Shown in pieces: positions 9,789 to 19,281 of a stretch of DNA of 64,000 nt (its first letter is position 1; each line of letters begins with the position of its first letter). The DNA is from JAGVPT01 sp963717445 (GTDB lineage: Bacteria; Bacteroidota; Ignavibacteria; UBA10030; UBA8401). Location of the stretch: assembly GCA_963717445.1 (NCBI GenBank), contig OY970334.1, positions 2,728,001 to 2,792,000 on the forward strand, read 5' to 3'. The notes below the pieces were generated by a model. The model was not told the DNA's origin. It did not search any database and was given only the letters and a program-made list of their open reading frames with translations. A program made the translations under genes and the position numbers.

Positions 9789-12700
9789 ATGAAATTGCGC
9801 CTGGTGATCATCGGATTGTTATTGGCGACCGGAGTTTTCTCCGCGGTTGCCCAGGAAGCTGTTTTCGGCAAGAACAAGGTGAGGTACAAAAAGTTCGAAT
9901 GGTGGTACATTCAAACGAACCACTTCGATATTTATTTCAGCGATAATGGCGAATATCTGGCGAACTTTACCGCCGCCGCCGCCGAATCTGCGTACACCAT
10001 GATCAGCAAGAGCTTTCATTACGAGATCAACAATCGCATCCCGATTATGGTCTACAATTCTCATAATGATTTTCAACAGACGAACGTCTTATCGGAATAC
10101 CTGGAAGAAGGTATCGGCGGCGTGACAGAGCTATTCAAGAATAGAGTGGTGGTACCGTTCGAGGGGAGTTACAAACAATTTCGCCACGTCATTCACCATG
10201 AATTGGTGCATGCCGTCTTCAACGATATGTTCTACGGCGGTTCAATACAATCGATTATTTCCAACAACGTCCGCCTTCAACTGCCGATGTGGTTCAACGA
10301 GGGGATGGCAGAGTATCAATCACTCCATTGGGAAACGAACTCCGACAACTTCATGCGCGATGCAACGATCCACACGTATCTTCCCCCGATCGATTATCTC
10401 GGCGGCTACTTTGCGTATCGAGGCGGACAATCGGTATGGTATTACATTGCAAGCAAGTACGGCGATCAAAAGATTGCCGAGATTTTGAATCGGATTAAGG
10501 GCTCGCGAAGCATCGAGCAGGGCTTTAAAAGCGCTCTCGGTTTAAGTATTTCCGAATTAAGCGATCGATGGCAGAAAGAACAGAAAATACTGTATTGGCC
10601 TGATATTGCCAAACGAGAAGACCCTGCTGATTTTGCCACACGGCTCACAAACCACGTGAAAGAGGGCGATTTTTACAATACGAGCCCATCGATCTCACCT
10701 CAGGGAGACAAAGTCGCGTTTATCTCCGACCGCGACAATTATTTCGACGTCTATATTATGTCCACCATCGATAATAAAGTAACCAAGATTGTTGACGGAC
10801 AGCAAACTAAAAATTTTGAGGAATTGCATCTGCTAACTCCTGGCATTACTTGGTCTCCCGACGGAAAGAAGATTGCGCTTGCCGTGAAGAGTGGGGAGAG
10901 CGACGCGATTTTTATCGTCAACGTCGCCACCGGCAGTCAGGAGAAAATCCAATTTCAACTTGAAGGAATTTTTTCGGTTGATTGGTCGCCAAAAGGGGAC
11001 AAGCTCGCGTTTGTCGGCGACAATGCGAAGCAGTCCGACATTTATCTTTATGATATGAAGACGAAGGATCTCACAAATCTCACGGATGATATTTTTTCAG
11101 ACTTGGACCCGCACTGGGCCCCCGACGGAAAAACGATCTACTTTGTATCGGATAGAAGAGACAATATTTACCGTAATACCGTGCCTCCAAACTTCAAAAT
11201 GGCTAAGTACGATTACTCTGAATCGGATATCTATTCGCTCAACACTGAAACACTGGAGATGAAGCGGATCATCTCCTACCCCGGCAGCGATGCGACATCT
11301 CCTGTGATAGGGCCGGATGGAACAAAAATGCTCTACGTTTCCGACCGGAATGGTATCGGAAATATTTATGAGCGCAATCTTGTTACCGGTGCAGACCGCC
11401 CCATTACCAATTCGATTTCGGGAGTCTTTCAACTTTCTTTGTCTTCGGATGGAAACAAACTTGCGTTTGCAGCCTTGAACGAAGCGGGATTTGACATATA
11501 CCTTCTGAAGGCGCCGTTCGACAAAAAATTGGCGGTGGCAGAGCTTGAGCCGACGGAATTTATCAAACAGAAAATGCGATTAGCACAAAAAACAACTCCA
11601 GCTCCCGGTGCTCAAGGAGCAAAAGATTCTTCCGCCGTGGCGGCCAATGCCTCCCAGAAAGACACCGCAGGCGTTTACGGCGATCATGTGCGAATCGATT
11701 TCCAGAACTACGTCTTTTCCGACAAACAGGCGAAAGAAAAAGTACCGTCTTCCGAGCCTGTAGCACCGGAAAATCAAATTGAACCGACTGATAACGTGGA
11801 CGCGGAAGGCAACTATAAAGTCAACAAATACAAGCTTAATTTTTCACCCGATATCATTTACGGCAATGCAGGCTTCAGCACATTCTATGGCGTACAGGGA
11901 ACGACAGAAATGGCCTTCAGCGACATGCTCGGTAATCACCAAATCTATTTTCTTACAAACCTTATGCTGGATTTGCAGAACAGCGATTACGTTATCGCAT
12001 ACAACTATTTGCCGATGAAAATCGATTACGGGATTGAAGGGTTTCACAGCGCACGGTTTTTGTACCTCTACGACCAACTGGGAAACGTCGACTTGTACCG
12101 TTTTCAAACGTGGGGTATCGGAGGGTCGGCATCGTATCCCTTGGATAGATTTAATCGGTTCGATTTCAGTTTGGCATGGCTCAACCTTTCCAGGCAAAAT
12201 CTCGACGATCCGACTTTGGATGAACCTACCGACGAGCGGAACCTCATCATGCCCCAGATAAGTTACATTCACGATACATCGCTGTGGGGTATCACCGCGC
12301 CGGATAATGGAACACGGTATAATATTACCGCGATGTTCAGCCCGGCCATTACAGCTGGCCCGAACTCGCTTGATTTCCAGACGTTTACACTTGACTATCG
12401 CACGTATGAAAAATTTTGGAGGGATTATTCCTTCGTTATTCGTTGGGCGGGTGGATTGAGCATGGGGAGGGATCCGCAGAGGTTTTTTATCGGCGGGACG
12501 GACGGATGGATTAACCGTGAATTCTCGAACGGCGGAATCCCGATTAACAATGTTGAAGATTATGCTTTTCTATCGCCGGCGCTCCCGTTGCGAGGCTTTG
12601 ACTACAACGATGCGAACGGCACAAAGTACGCGTTGATGAATTACGAACTTCGCTTTCCGCTTATTCGCTATCTTGTTACCGGCGGTTTACCGCTCGCCCT

Positions 12701-12944
12701 CCAAAATATTACCGGTGCATTGTTTGTTGATATCGGCTCGTCGTGGACTGATGATAATGCATATCGATTCTTTGTAAAGAATGCCGAAGGAAGTTATGTT
12801 GCGCAAGATTTGCTGATGGGGACTGGATACGGGGCGCGGATGATTCTGTTCGGATTGCCCTTGAGGTTCGATGTGGCGTGGGCATTCAACGGCCAATCGT
12901 TCTCTATCCCCATATTCTATGTTTCGCTTGCAGAAGATTTCTAG
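9789..12944 (+). CDS. Exported metalloprotease-like / TolB-type propeller / outer-membrane barrel fusion
   Basis: A 1051-aa modular protein. Residues 1-22 are a signal peptide (cut after AVAQ). Residues about 30-270 resemble gluzincin peptidases: HELVH at 137-141 and NEGMAEY at 170-176 supply the HExxH zinc site and downstream Glu. Residues about 290-590 hold PD40/WD40-like strands (SPDGKKIAL, SPKGDKLAF, APDGKTIYF, SSDGNKLAF) as in TolB propellers. After a low-complexity linker (about 600-670), residues about 680-1051 look like an Omp85/BamA-type beta barrel (GGTDGWINREF, LRGFDYND, LRFPLIRYL). A surface or outer-membrane protease is inferred; catalysis is not shown. It is the last gene of the + strand envelope cluster. 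Confidence 0.8.
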   Translation: MKLRLVIIGLLLATGVFSAVAQEAVFGKNKVRYKKFEWWYIQTNHFDIYFSDNGEYLANFTAAAAESAYTMISKSFHYEINNRIPIMVYNSHNDFQQTNVLSEYLEEGIGGVTELFKNRVVVPFEGSYKQFRHVIHHELVHAVFNDMFYGGSIQSIISNNVRLQLPMWFNEGMAEYQSLHWETNSDNFMRDATIHTYLPPIDYLGGYFAYRGGQSVWYYIASKYGDQKIAEILNRIKGSRSIEQGFKSALGLSISELSDRWQKEQKILYWPDIAKREDPADFATRLTNHVKEGDFYNTSPSISPQGDKVAFISDRDNYFDVYIMSTIDNKVTKIVDGQQTKNFEELHLLTPGITWSPDGKKIALAVKSGESDAIFIVNVATGSQEKIQFQLEGIFSVDWSPKGDKLAFVGDNAKQSDIYLYDMKTKDLTNLTDDIFSDLDPHWAPDGKTIYFVSDRRDNIYRNTVPPNFKMAKYDYSESDIYSLNTETLEMKRIISYPGSDATSPVIGPDGTKMLYVSDRNGIGNIYERNLVTGADRPITNSISGVFQLSLSSDGNKLAFAALNEAGFDIYLLKAPFDKKLAVAELEPTEFIKQKMRLAQKTTPAPGAQGAKDSSAVAANASQKDTAGVYGDHVRIDFQNYVFSDKQAKEKVPSSEPVAPENQIEPTDNVDAEGNYKVNKYKLNFSPDIIYGNAGFSTFYGVQGTTEMAFSDMLGNHQIYFLTNLMLDLQNSDYVIAYNYLPMKIDYGIEGFHSARFLYLYDQLGNVDLYRFQTWGIGGSASYPLDRFNRFDFSLAWLNLSRQNLDDPTLDEPTDERNLIMPQISYIHDTSLWGITAPDNGTRYNITAMFSPAITAGPNSLDFQTFTLDYRTYEKFWRDYSFVIRWAGGLSMGRDPQRFFIGGTDGWINREFSNGGIPINNVEDYAFLSPALPLRGFDYNDANGTKYALMNYELRFPLIRYLVTGGLPLALQNITGALFVDIGSSWTDDNAYRFFVKNAEGSYVAQDLLMGTGYGARMILFGLPLRFDVAWAFNGQSFSIPIFYVSLAEDF

Positions 12945-12948
12945 CCCC

Positions 12949-12987
12949 AGGTATCCGACGCCTTCAAAGTGTCGGATACCTCGTTTT
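12949..12987. terminator. Bidirectional terminator between convergent genes
   Basis: A perfect 11-bp stem (12949-12959 with 12971-12981) is followed by a T-rich run. It sits between the stops of the protease/barrel gene (+) and the permease (-) and could serve both. Confidence 0.7.
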
Positions 12988-14425
12988 ACGCCTTCGATTT
13001 CTTGATTTGTCTGCTCCAGTAAAGATAGAACGGAATTCCTGCCAGGAGCAAAAATAATCCCACCATTGAATCGGCCGTTTGCTGCGTTATCGTGTTGTAC
13101 ACAAACCAGGTTGCGACGATGATGAATGCTATCGGGATATACGGGTATCCCGGCACTTTGTACGGGCGGGGAGTGTCCGGCATTTTTTTCCTCAACACAA
13201 ACACTGCCGACGCCCCGAGTGCATAAAAAATCCAACCGGCAAAAATCACGTAGGTAAAAATCTGGTCATAAGTTCCCGTAAGCGTCAGAATCGACGCCCA
13301 CACACCTTGAACGAGCAGCGATGTCCCCGGCGTTCGGTACTTCGGGTGAATTTTTCCCAGGCTTCCGAAGAACAGCTTGTCTTTGGCCATCGCAAAATAA
13401 ACGCGCGCCGTTGTCATCGAGGTGGCGTTGACGGTTCCGAAGGTGGAGATCATCACCATTGCCGAGATGATTGCCCCGCCGTAGCCGTGAAAGATTCTCT
13501 CCATCACGTCCGCAGCGACGAGTTTTGATGTTGCGATTTCTCCGATCGGGAGTATGAACAGGTAGGCGAGATTGGTCGCCACATAAATAAGGATAATGAT
13601 GACAGTTCCGAGAACAAGTGCGAGAGGAATATTTTTTTTTGGCTCTTTTACTTCCCCTGCCAGGTATGTGAGGCTGTTCCATCCATCGTACGACCAGAGC
13701 GTTGCGATCATCGCTACACCGATAGCACTTACCAAAGCGCCGGAGGCCGGCGTTCCCCACAGCGGAAAGAAATGCGCCGTACTGCCATGTCCCACCGTGA
13801 ACGCAAGCACGATAATTCCCCCGATGGCAAGGATTTTCAGAAATGTGAAAAAGTCCTGGACAAACCCGCCGATTTGAACGCCGAAATAATTCACTCCGGC
13901 AAGCAAAAGGATCGAAGAAATTGCGACGAGGCTAACGCCGATATCTTTCAACGGACAAATGTTCCCGATAAGGGGGAGCTTCCACGCTTCGAGTGCCGGG
14001 CTTAGGTGAGGCAGGTCGACGAAATACCCGAAGTAACGCGCAAATGCCACGGCGATTGCAGCGATGGAACCCGTTTGATAGACGATAAATGTTGTCCACC
14101 CATACAGAAAAGCCGTCAGGTCGCCGTACGTGACGCGAAAGAAAACGTACTGGCCTCCGGCTTCCGGGATCATCCCCGCAATTTCCGCATTCGTCAGCGC
14201 CCCCGCAAGCGTTAACAATCCTGTGAGAATCCAGACGAAAATCATGATGCCCGGAATTTGAACTGTTGCCGCAATACTCTGAGGGGTAAGAAAAATTCCG
14301 GAACCGACCACGGAGCCGATGACAACCATAACGGCCGATGTTAGCCCTAGGCGGCGGGCTAACGTCGGTTCGGACTCCTGTGGTTCTTGTTTCGTCATAA
14401 GCTCTCGCGAAATATGGGAAAACAA
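12986..14425 (-). CDS. APC-family amino acid permease
   Basis: Inner-membrane amino acid/cation symporter or exchanger of the APC superfamily. The 479-aa protein shows about 12 hydrophobic segments. The first carries the family signature GSVVGSGIF, where the unwound helix binds the substrate backbone. YDGWNSL in helix 6 and the LTLAGALTNAE segment in helix 2 fit the LAT/YfnA-like branch. The substrate cannot be named from sequence. It stands alone: a 220-base gap separates it from the next - strand gene. Confidence 0.9.
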   Translation of the reverse strand: MFSHISRELMTKQEPQESEPTLARRLGLTSAVMVVIGSVVGSGIFLTPQSIAATVQIPGIMIFVWILTGLLTLAGALTNAEIAGMIPEAGGQYVFFRVTYGDLTAFLYGWTTFIVYQTGSIAAIAVAFARYFGYFVDLPHLSPALEAWKLPLIGNICPLKDIGVSLVAISSILLLAGVNYFGVQIGGFVQDFFTFLKILAIGGIIVLAFTVGHGSTAHFFPLWGTPASGALVSAIGVAMIATLWSYDGWNSLTYLAGEVKEPKKNIPLALVLGTVIIILIYVATNLAYLFILPIGEIATSKLVAADVMERIFHGYGGAIISAMVMISTFGTVNATSMTTARVYFAMAKDKLFFGSLGKIHPKYRTPGTSLLVQGVWASILTLTGTYDQIFTYVIFAGWIFYALGASAVFVLRKKMPDTPRPYKVPGYPYIPIAFIIVATWFVYNTITQQTADSMVGLFLLLAGIPFYLYWSRQIKKSKA

Positions 14426-14646
14426 TAAGGGTGCACATCATGTCGTGAAACGGCAAGTCTCATACAACGTGTGTTGGCAATAACGGTGGCGGTCAAGAAT
14501 GCGATGGGCTGATTTCTGAATACGAAAATACTCAATGGACTGTGAAGATGCAAATGAAGACGAGCGTGTTCGTGTGAATAGCGATGCTGTGACCGTTCCT
14601 TTTTGGAAAGCGCAGGACTAAATCTCTACCGATGCCATGGAGAAAG
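14426..14646. other. Leader region of the permease, no gene seen
   Basis: No convincing ORF. It must hold the promoter of the - strand permease. An imperfect hairpin (14630-14657 area) overlaps the restored stop of the next - strand gene but lacks a T run. Confidence 0.4.
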
Positions 14647-15928
14647 TCATGGTATCGCATGCCGTATGTGATCCATGCGGGCTTGTGATCGAAGAAGCCG
14701 GCTTACATCGAGTTGGAATTTAAGCGCGTTCAATCGCCTCGCGAGAACGACAACAATTCCGGCTGTCACCGTTTCGGCAGTACCCGAGCATTGCAAGGAC
14801 CCAGCCGTTGTGCACAAATTGCGGAAACCAGACGAAGATGGTCATCGAAATAATCGGAGACATTAATCCTCCGATAAACAAACCCAGGCGAGCAGGGTTC
14901 GTGAAATCCTGTTTCACGGCGGCGCTCCAATGGAGAAACCGGTTTTTCAGCGAGAGTTTTCCTTCTTTCACTAAATCGTCTATACACTTTTTGTACATGC
15001 GAATACTTTGAAGGGCGGTTGTCAGTGAGAGGGCAACGGATGTGACCCCGAATACTATTCCTGCCCATGCAAGTTCCCCTTTATCGATCAACGGATCAAC
15101 CTGAAAGGCGCCGTACGCGGCAAGCGCAAAGACCGGGATGAGGAGACGCGAACGGACAATGAGTTGTTTCCATGTAAAACCGGATCCCCGGAGAGCAAAC
15201 AACTCGGCCGTTTCGGCGAGGACGTCGTCAGTCGACGCCGCGACGAGTTTTCCAAATCCATGCGTGTAAAGTTCAAGCACTTGCGCAATCGGCCCGATAA
15301 CCAACAGCGCTTTGATGATCGCCTGCCCCGCTGCTGTCCGGGTATCGGCATTGTCGAAAATCATGCGGCTCGTTACATGCCGAATGATGATGGGCGAGAT
15401 AGCCTCGTTGAGCTCATTGACGAGCTTTGTATCGGCCTCGGTGATCCCAAGATTTCCATCATCGACCAGGACAAATTTTTTGAAGTCCAGCCTGTGCGAG
15501 AGAATAACCGCGATTTCTTCGTCAAGGTCGAGGCTGTTTTTTGCCGCAAGTTCATGGTCGGAAGGAAGAAATAACGGTCTGGTCTGCGTTAACAGCAAAC
15601 GCGGCAACCATGTGATAATGGTCCGGTGTTGGCTCAGCACTGCGATGTTGTTGATGGCGCTCAGAACGCGCTCCGGAGTTTTTTCTACCGTTCGAAGGCC
15701 GATGGCTTTTCCGCTCTTGAATATTCTCGCGATCCGATTTTTCAACGAAGGGTCTTTTTGAAGGGCATAGCGGAGTTCTTTCGGAAGATGGTTGAGAAAC
15801 TCTAGCTCCTCTTCCAATGAAATAACATGCAGGTTATATAATCCGACGGGAGGTTTTTTTTGAAAGCGAAGAAGCTGTGTGAGGATCGGCGGAATCCTTA
15901 AGAATTGAAGATGCCGGATAAATGCCAT
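14647..15928 (-). CDS. Unrecognised membrane protein, C-terminus frameshifted
   Basis: I do not recognise the family. The long N-terminal part is soluble-looking and helical, with the DLDEEIAVILSHRLDFKK segment in the middle. Three or four membrane segments follow (about 255-275, 285-305, 350-375 and a last one). In the sequenced frame the protein ends at 14720 with a Cys/Arg-rich tail. Removing one base near 14783-14785 instead continues a clean membrane helix (VLAMLGTAETVTAGIVVV) and ends at 14647, giving 428 aa. I take the extra base as an error or a recent mutation. ATG 15928 is chosen over the TTG six bases upstream. Confidence 0.6.
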
Positions 15929-15995
15929 AAGCAAGTTTGTCTTTAAAAAATATAAAAAGAACTAGAACGACAAGCAACGAAAAGTCGTTGTTAAC

Positions 15996-16030
15996 AAAAA
16001 ACCCCGTTTCTTATCGAAACAGGGTTTTTT
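15996..16030 (-). terminator. Strong terminator of the lysine-rich protein gene
   Basis: A 15-bp stem (15996-16010 with 16016-16030) with a 5-base loop and flanking A/T runs on both sides. On the - strand its only mismatch becomes a G-U pair and a run of six T follows, so it best fits termination of the 16056-16328 gene. Confidence 0.85.
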
Positions 16031-16055
16031 GCAATGGAGGGAAATAGATAATGAA

Positions 16056-16328
16056 TTACTTCGTGGAGTCTGCTTTCATCATCCCGCCTTTTTTCATCTT
16101 CATTCCTTTTGAGGACTTCTTGGTTTTCGCCATTTTCTTGGTTAACGTCGCCTTCTTGGCTTTCGTCGCCTTCTTGGCTTTTGTCATTTTCTTGGTCTTC
16201 GTCGTCTTCTTCGCCATCTCTTTCTTCGCAGGCGGGGCTTGCGTGTCTTGCGGTTTCATCGCATCCTGGGCAAGCGACAGCGAGAAGGCAAAGGCAACAG
16301 CCAGTAATAAACTACACAAACGTTTCAT
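16056..16328 (-). CDS. Small exported lysine-rich repeat protein
   Basis: 90 aa. Residues 1-20 are a signal peptide (SLSLAQD cleavage region). The mature part is very basic and low in complexity, built on reiterated KxxKKATK-type units between about residues 35 and 75, ending in a Met/Lys/Gly-rich tail. It has an AAAGGAG ribosome site, a CTATATTTA word about 40 bases upstream and its own strong terminator, so it is a real single-gene unit. The function is unknown. The composition resembles histone-H1-like or acid-shock-type tails, but the signal peptide argues for an envelope role such as binding anionic polymers. Confidence 0.75.
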   Translation of the reverse strand: MKRLCSLLLAVAFAFSLSLAQDAMKPQDTQAPPAKKEMAKKTTKTKKMTKAKKATKAKKATLTKKMAKTKKSSKGMKMKKGGMMKADSTK

Positions 16329-16455
16329 TAAACAATCGCTCCTTTCAAAGCATTATTATGGAATAAATATAGTATGGTGGATTTACTGTGGTTAGGCTAG
16401 AATTCTCTCAGGCATAACTTATGATTTTGTATTTTCATTGTCAAGTGAAAAGCGG

Positions 16456-17934
16456 TTAATTGCGTAAAAGAGGGAGCACAACGGTAAACTGGCTCCCCTT
16501 ATTTACTTCGCTTTGAACAAATATCTTGCCTCCATGAGTCTCCGTGATCCAGCGCGCGATAGAAAGCCCCAACCCGGTTCCTCCCATCTCGCGCGAACGG
16601 CCTTTGTCTACACGATAAAACCTATCAAAAATTTTCGACTGCTCTTCAGCAGGAATACCGATACCGTTATCGCTAACAATTATTTTAGCCGAACCGTTCT
16701 CCCGAACCAGCGATAATGCGATTGTTCCATTTTTGGGCGTATATTTGATCGCATTGTCCAGAAGATTCAGCACAAGCTGGCGAAGCCGCACGGTGTCCCC
16801 CGAGACAGTGAGGCTTTCAACCGTCTCAAGATTGACGCGGATGTGTTTCTTTTCGGCGAGCATTTCAGTGTCTTCATGCAATTCACGAATGATCGGTGCC
16901 AGCGCAACTTTCTCAAATGTAAAAGCTGACTTCCCTATATCTCCTTTTGCCAGCATCAAAAGGTTTTCAATAATAGAGGACATGCGGAGAATTTCATCGA
17001 GCGTGCTAGAAAGAATTCGTCTATACCCTTCGTTGGATTGTTTTGAACGAAGGGCAAGTTCAACCTCTCCCCGCATGATGGTAAGCGGTGTGCGAAGCTC
17101 GTGGGATGCGTCGACCGAGAACTGTTTTATCTGATCGAACGAACTTTGAAGACGTCCGATCATGTCGTTGAATGTAGAAATTAAACGTCCGATTTCGTCG
17201 TCCACGTCCACCGAGAGAATACGCCGGTCAAGATTTTGGGCGGTGATTGCGCGCGCAGTTCTCGTAATTTTATCGACCGGCTTGAGCGATTTGTTTGCGA
17301 GAAACCATCCCCCGAGGACGGAAAGGATGATGGCCACCGGAACGAGGATGACGAAAATTGAAAAAAGATTCCCCAGCACTTCACCGATTTCAACTTCCGG
17401 GTAGGCGACGTAGATTTTCGCGAAGGCATTTTGCGTTACCGCGAGACGAAGCGGCTGTCCCTGGGCGTCGTAGATCGTCACAAGCTTCGTTGTATTGAAC
17501 GGGATGTCTTCGAAGACAATATCTTCTTTCCCTAGACTATATGATTTATAGAGGATATCCCCGTTGCGGTCGCGGATTTGAATGATTTGTTTCTTCGGGC
17601 TTAGCAGTGTGTGCTCATAAATCTGATTCCAGATTTGGTCGAATTCCGTAGAGTCGTTTTCTGTGACTTCCACCTCATGAGAGCGTTTGACTTTCTTCTC
17701 TTGTTTTTTGGACAACGGCTTGCTCCGCTGCTGTTTGAGCTTTACTTTCCGCGCTTGAGGCTCGATGAAGTTTTTCAGCCATACCACCTCGTTGCGGAGT
17801 GAGTAATCAAGGTTCGCCAGAAGATTTTCCTTCGTGTAGAAGTACGCCGTGGCGCCGAAGCTGAACAACGTGATGCCGAGAATGAGCGTGTACCATGCTG
17901 TAAGCTTCAACCGTATTGAGTGGAGGAATTTCAT
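16456..17934 (-). CDS. Sensor histidine kinase (HAMP-HisKA-HATPase)
   Basis: Two-component sensor of the OmpR-partner type. It has a membrane segment at about 10-32, a periplasmic region of ~155 residues with a very basic Lys/Gln stretch (63-84), a second membrane segment (about 190-212), HAMP (about 213-265), HisKA with the phospho-accepting His278 in DASHELRTPL, and an HATPase domain with N box (LLDNAIKYTP), G1 (DNGIGIP) and G2 (GTGLGLSIA). Overall it is like the CusS/heavy-metal group in layout, but the ligand cannot be read. Its ATG is one base after the stop of the regulator gene, so the two form an operon. Confidence 0.93.
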   Translation of the reverse strand: MKFLHSIRLKLTAWYTLILGITLFSFGATAYFYTKENLLANLDYSLRNEVVWLKNFIEPQARKVKLKQQRSKPLSKKQEKKVKRSHEVEVTENDSTEFDQIWNQIYEHTLLSPKKQIIQIRDRNGDILYKSYSLGKEDIVFEDIPFNTTKLVTIYDAQGQPLRLAVTQNAFAKIYVAYPEVEIGEVLGNLFSIFVILVPVAIILSVLGGWFLANKSLKPVDKITRTARAITAQNLDRRILSVDVDDEIGRLISTFNDMIGRLQSSFDQIKQFSVDASHELRTPLTIMRGEVELALRSKQSNEGYRRILSSTLDEILRMSSIIENLLMLAKGDIGKSAFTFEKVALAPIIRELHEDTEMLAEKKHIRVNLETVESLTVSGDTVRLRQLVLNLLDNAIKYTPKNGTIALSLVRENGSAKIIVSDNGIGIPAEEQSKIFDRFYRVDKGRSREMGGTGLGLSIARWITETHGGKIFVQSEVNKGSQFTVVLPLLRN

Positions 17935-17935
17935 C

Positions 17936-18607
17936 TCAGGATGCTTTCATCATGTACCCGACGCCCCGGACGGTATGGATGAGTTTTTTTCCGAATTCGC
18001 CGTCTATCTTGTTGCGTAAGTGGTTGATGTAGACGTCGATGATGTTCGTGCCGGTGTCGAAGTTGTAGTTCCAAATATGTTCGGAAATGATCGTGCGGCT
18101 TAATACCTTGTTGGTGTTCCGCATGAAATATTCGAGCAGCGTGTATTCCTTTCCAGTAAGCTCGATAAGTTTTTCGCCGCGTACCGCTTTGTGCGAGACA
18201 AGATCGAGCGTAAGGTCTGCGACGGCGAGTGTGGTCAATTTTTCGGGACCGCCCCGGCGGAGCAGCGAGCGTACGCGTGCCAGCAATTCGGCTATTGCAA
18301 ACGGTTTCACCAGGTAGTCGTCGGCTCCCGAATCGAGCCCCTTCACTTTATCGTCCACAGAACCTTTTGCCGTAATCATCAGCACGGGGGTGGGGATTTG
18401 TTTTGCGCGCAATTCTTTCAACAGCGTCAGCCCGTCCTTCTTGGGCATCAGGATGTCGAGAATGATCAGATCGAACGACCCCTGGGATGCAAGCTCCTCG
18501 CCCTTGTCCCCGTCGTATGCAAGCTCGACACTGTAACGGTCTTCTTCCAATCCCTTTTTAATAAACGCGCCGACTTTTTTCTCGTCTTCAACGACCAATA
18601 TGTTCAT
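17936..18607 (-). CDS. OmpR/PhoB-family response regulator
   Basis: DNA-binding partner of the adjacent kinase. The receiver domain (1-115) has the acidic pair in VVEDE, the phosphorylation site Asp51 in LIILDILMP and the conserved Lys in MITAKGS. A winged-helix output domain follows (about 128-222: LTGKEYTLLEYF, TNIIDVYINHLRNKID, HTVRGVGYM). 223 aa is normal. The frame is open to 18670, but ATG 18607 matches the family N-terminus (MNILVVEDE) and has a GAAGGA site in front. Confidence 0.93.
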   Translation of the reverse strand: MNILVVEDEKKVGAFIKKGLEEDRYSVELAYDGDKGEELASQGSFDLIILDILMPKKDGLTLLKELRAKQIPTPVLMITAKGSVDDKVKGLDSGADDYLVKPFAIAELLARVRSLLRRGGPEKLTTLAVADLTLDLVSHKAVRGEKLIELTGKEYTLLEYFMRNTNKVLSRTIISEHIWNYNFDTGTNIIDVYINHLRNKIDGEFGKKLIHTVRGVGYMMKAS

Positions 18608-18791
18608 CAAATTTTCCTTCTTCTTCGATACGTCCGCTACTATAGTAAAACACTTTAGGTCGATTTGCAAATATTGATTTTGGAAGATAGTAACTCATTT
18701 TGGATGATATCTTGAATGAATTATCTCTCTTTTCTTTCTCTGTAGCCAGAGTTCCAAAGGAATCCCTCTGGGAAAAGAAACAAAGAGAGCT

Positions 18792-19148
18792 TCTCGTCCG
18801 AAGGACCCCTTTGGGGGAATCGGAACCCACGCGATGCGATCAGCCGCACATGCTGGAGAAAACGGCTCAAATAAGCCTTCGTTACATGACAGCCGTTTTC
18901 TCAACGCACGCATCGCTCGCCTGCACACATTGCCACCGATTCCGAGGATTTTGTCTATGCAGTTTTTGCAACAAGATCGAAATCGTCAGGTGTGTGGGTG
19001 GGTAGGATTCAATCGAAGGGTTTCAATTTCGGTGCTCGACCAGAATACTATACTATGTAACACTCTCTACGCATCGAAATTGATGGCAGGTGCGACTAGG
19101 ATTGAATCCGCGCGTTACGATTTCCCCAAAGGGGTCATTTGGACGAGA
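18792..19148. repeat. Composite nested palindromic element (two hairpins inside one outer stem)
   Basis: Outer arms 18792-18816 and 19124-19148 match as inverted repeats at 23 of 25 positions. Inside are two palindromic modules. Module 1 pairs 18817-18823 with 18936-18942, 18831-18838 with 18909-18916, and 18856-18867 with 18891-18902 (12 bp perfect). Module 2 pairs 18978-18986 with 19117-19124, 19005-19014 with 19100-19109, and 19023-19035 with 19071-19083. Module 2 recurs at 43915-44080, including a 31-base identical block (19005-19035). It fills the gap between divergent genes. ORFs across it are read as artefacts. Confidence 0.85.
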
Positions 19149-19239
19149 GATTTCTCCCGCTCCAAAAATAAAAATAGGCGTTAACGTACACAAACAAACG
19201 TCGCACTCATTTTTCTCTCTCAAAATGAGTCACGACCTT

Positions 19240-19270
19240 TTGGAAAAGAGGATAGTTTTTTCTATATTCA
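19240..19270 (+). promoter_or_regulatory. Possible promoter of the TRAP operon
   Basis: TTG at 19240-19242 and CTATATTCA at 19262-19270 are 12-40 bases before the tatT ATG. The same TTG/TATATT pair with 20-base spacing occurs before radA. It resembles the Bacteroidetes TTG / TAnnTTTG promoter form. No Shine-Dalgarno site is evident before tatT. Confidence 0.35.
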
Positions 19271-19281
19271 ACAACGAAATT

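Noticed and set aside
12687..13235. 182-codon - strand frame across the convergent gene ends
   Set aside because: It spans two strong opposite-frame genes and a terminator, with no recognisable protein content.
18834..19184. Open frames of 76-116 codons across 18700-19184 as proteins
   Set aside because: They lie wholly in the nested palindrome; the protein-like match to 43831-44097 follows from the repeated DNA, and neither has a credible start site.
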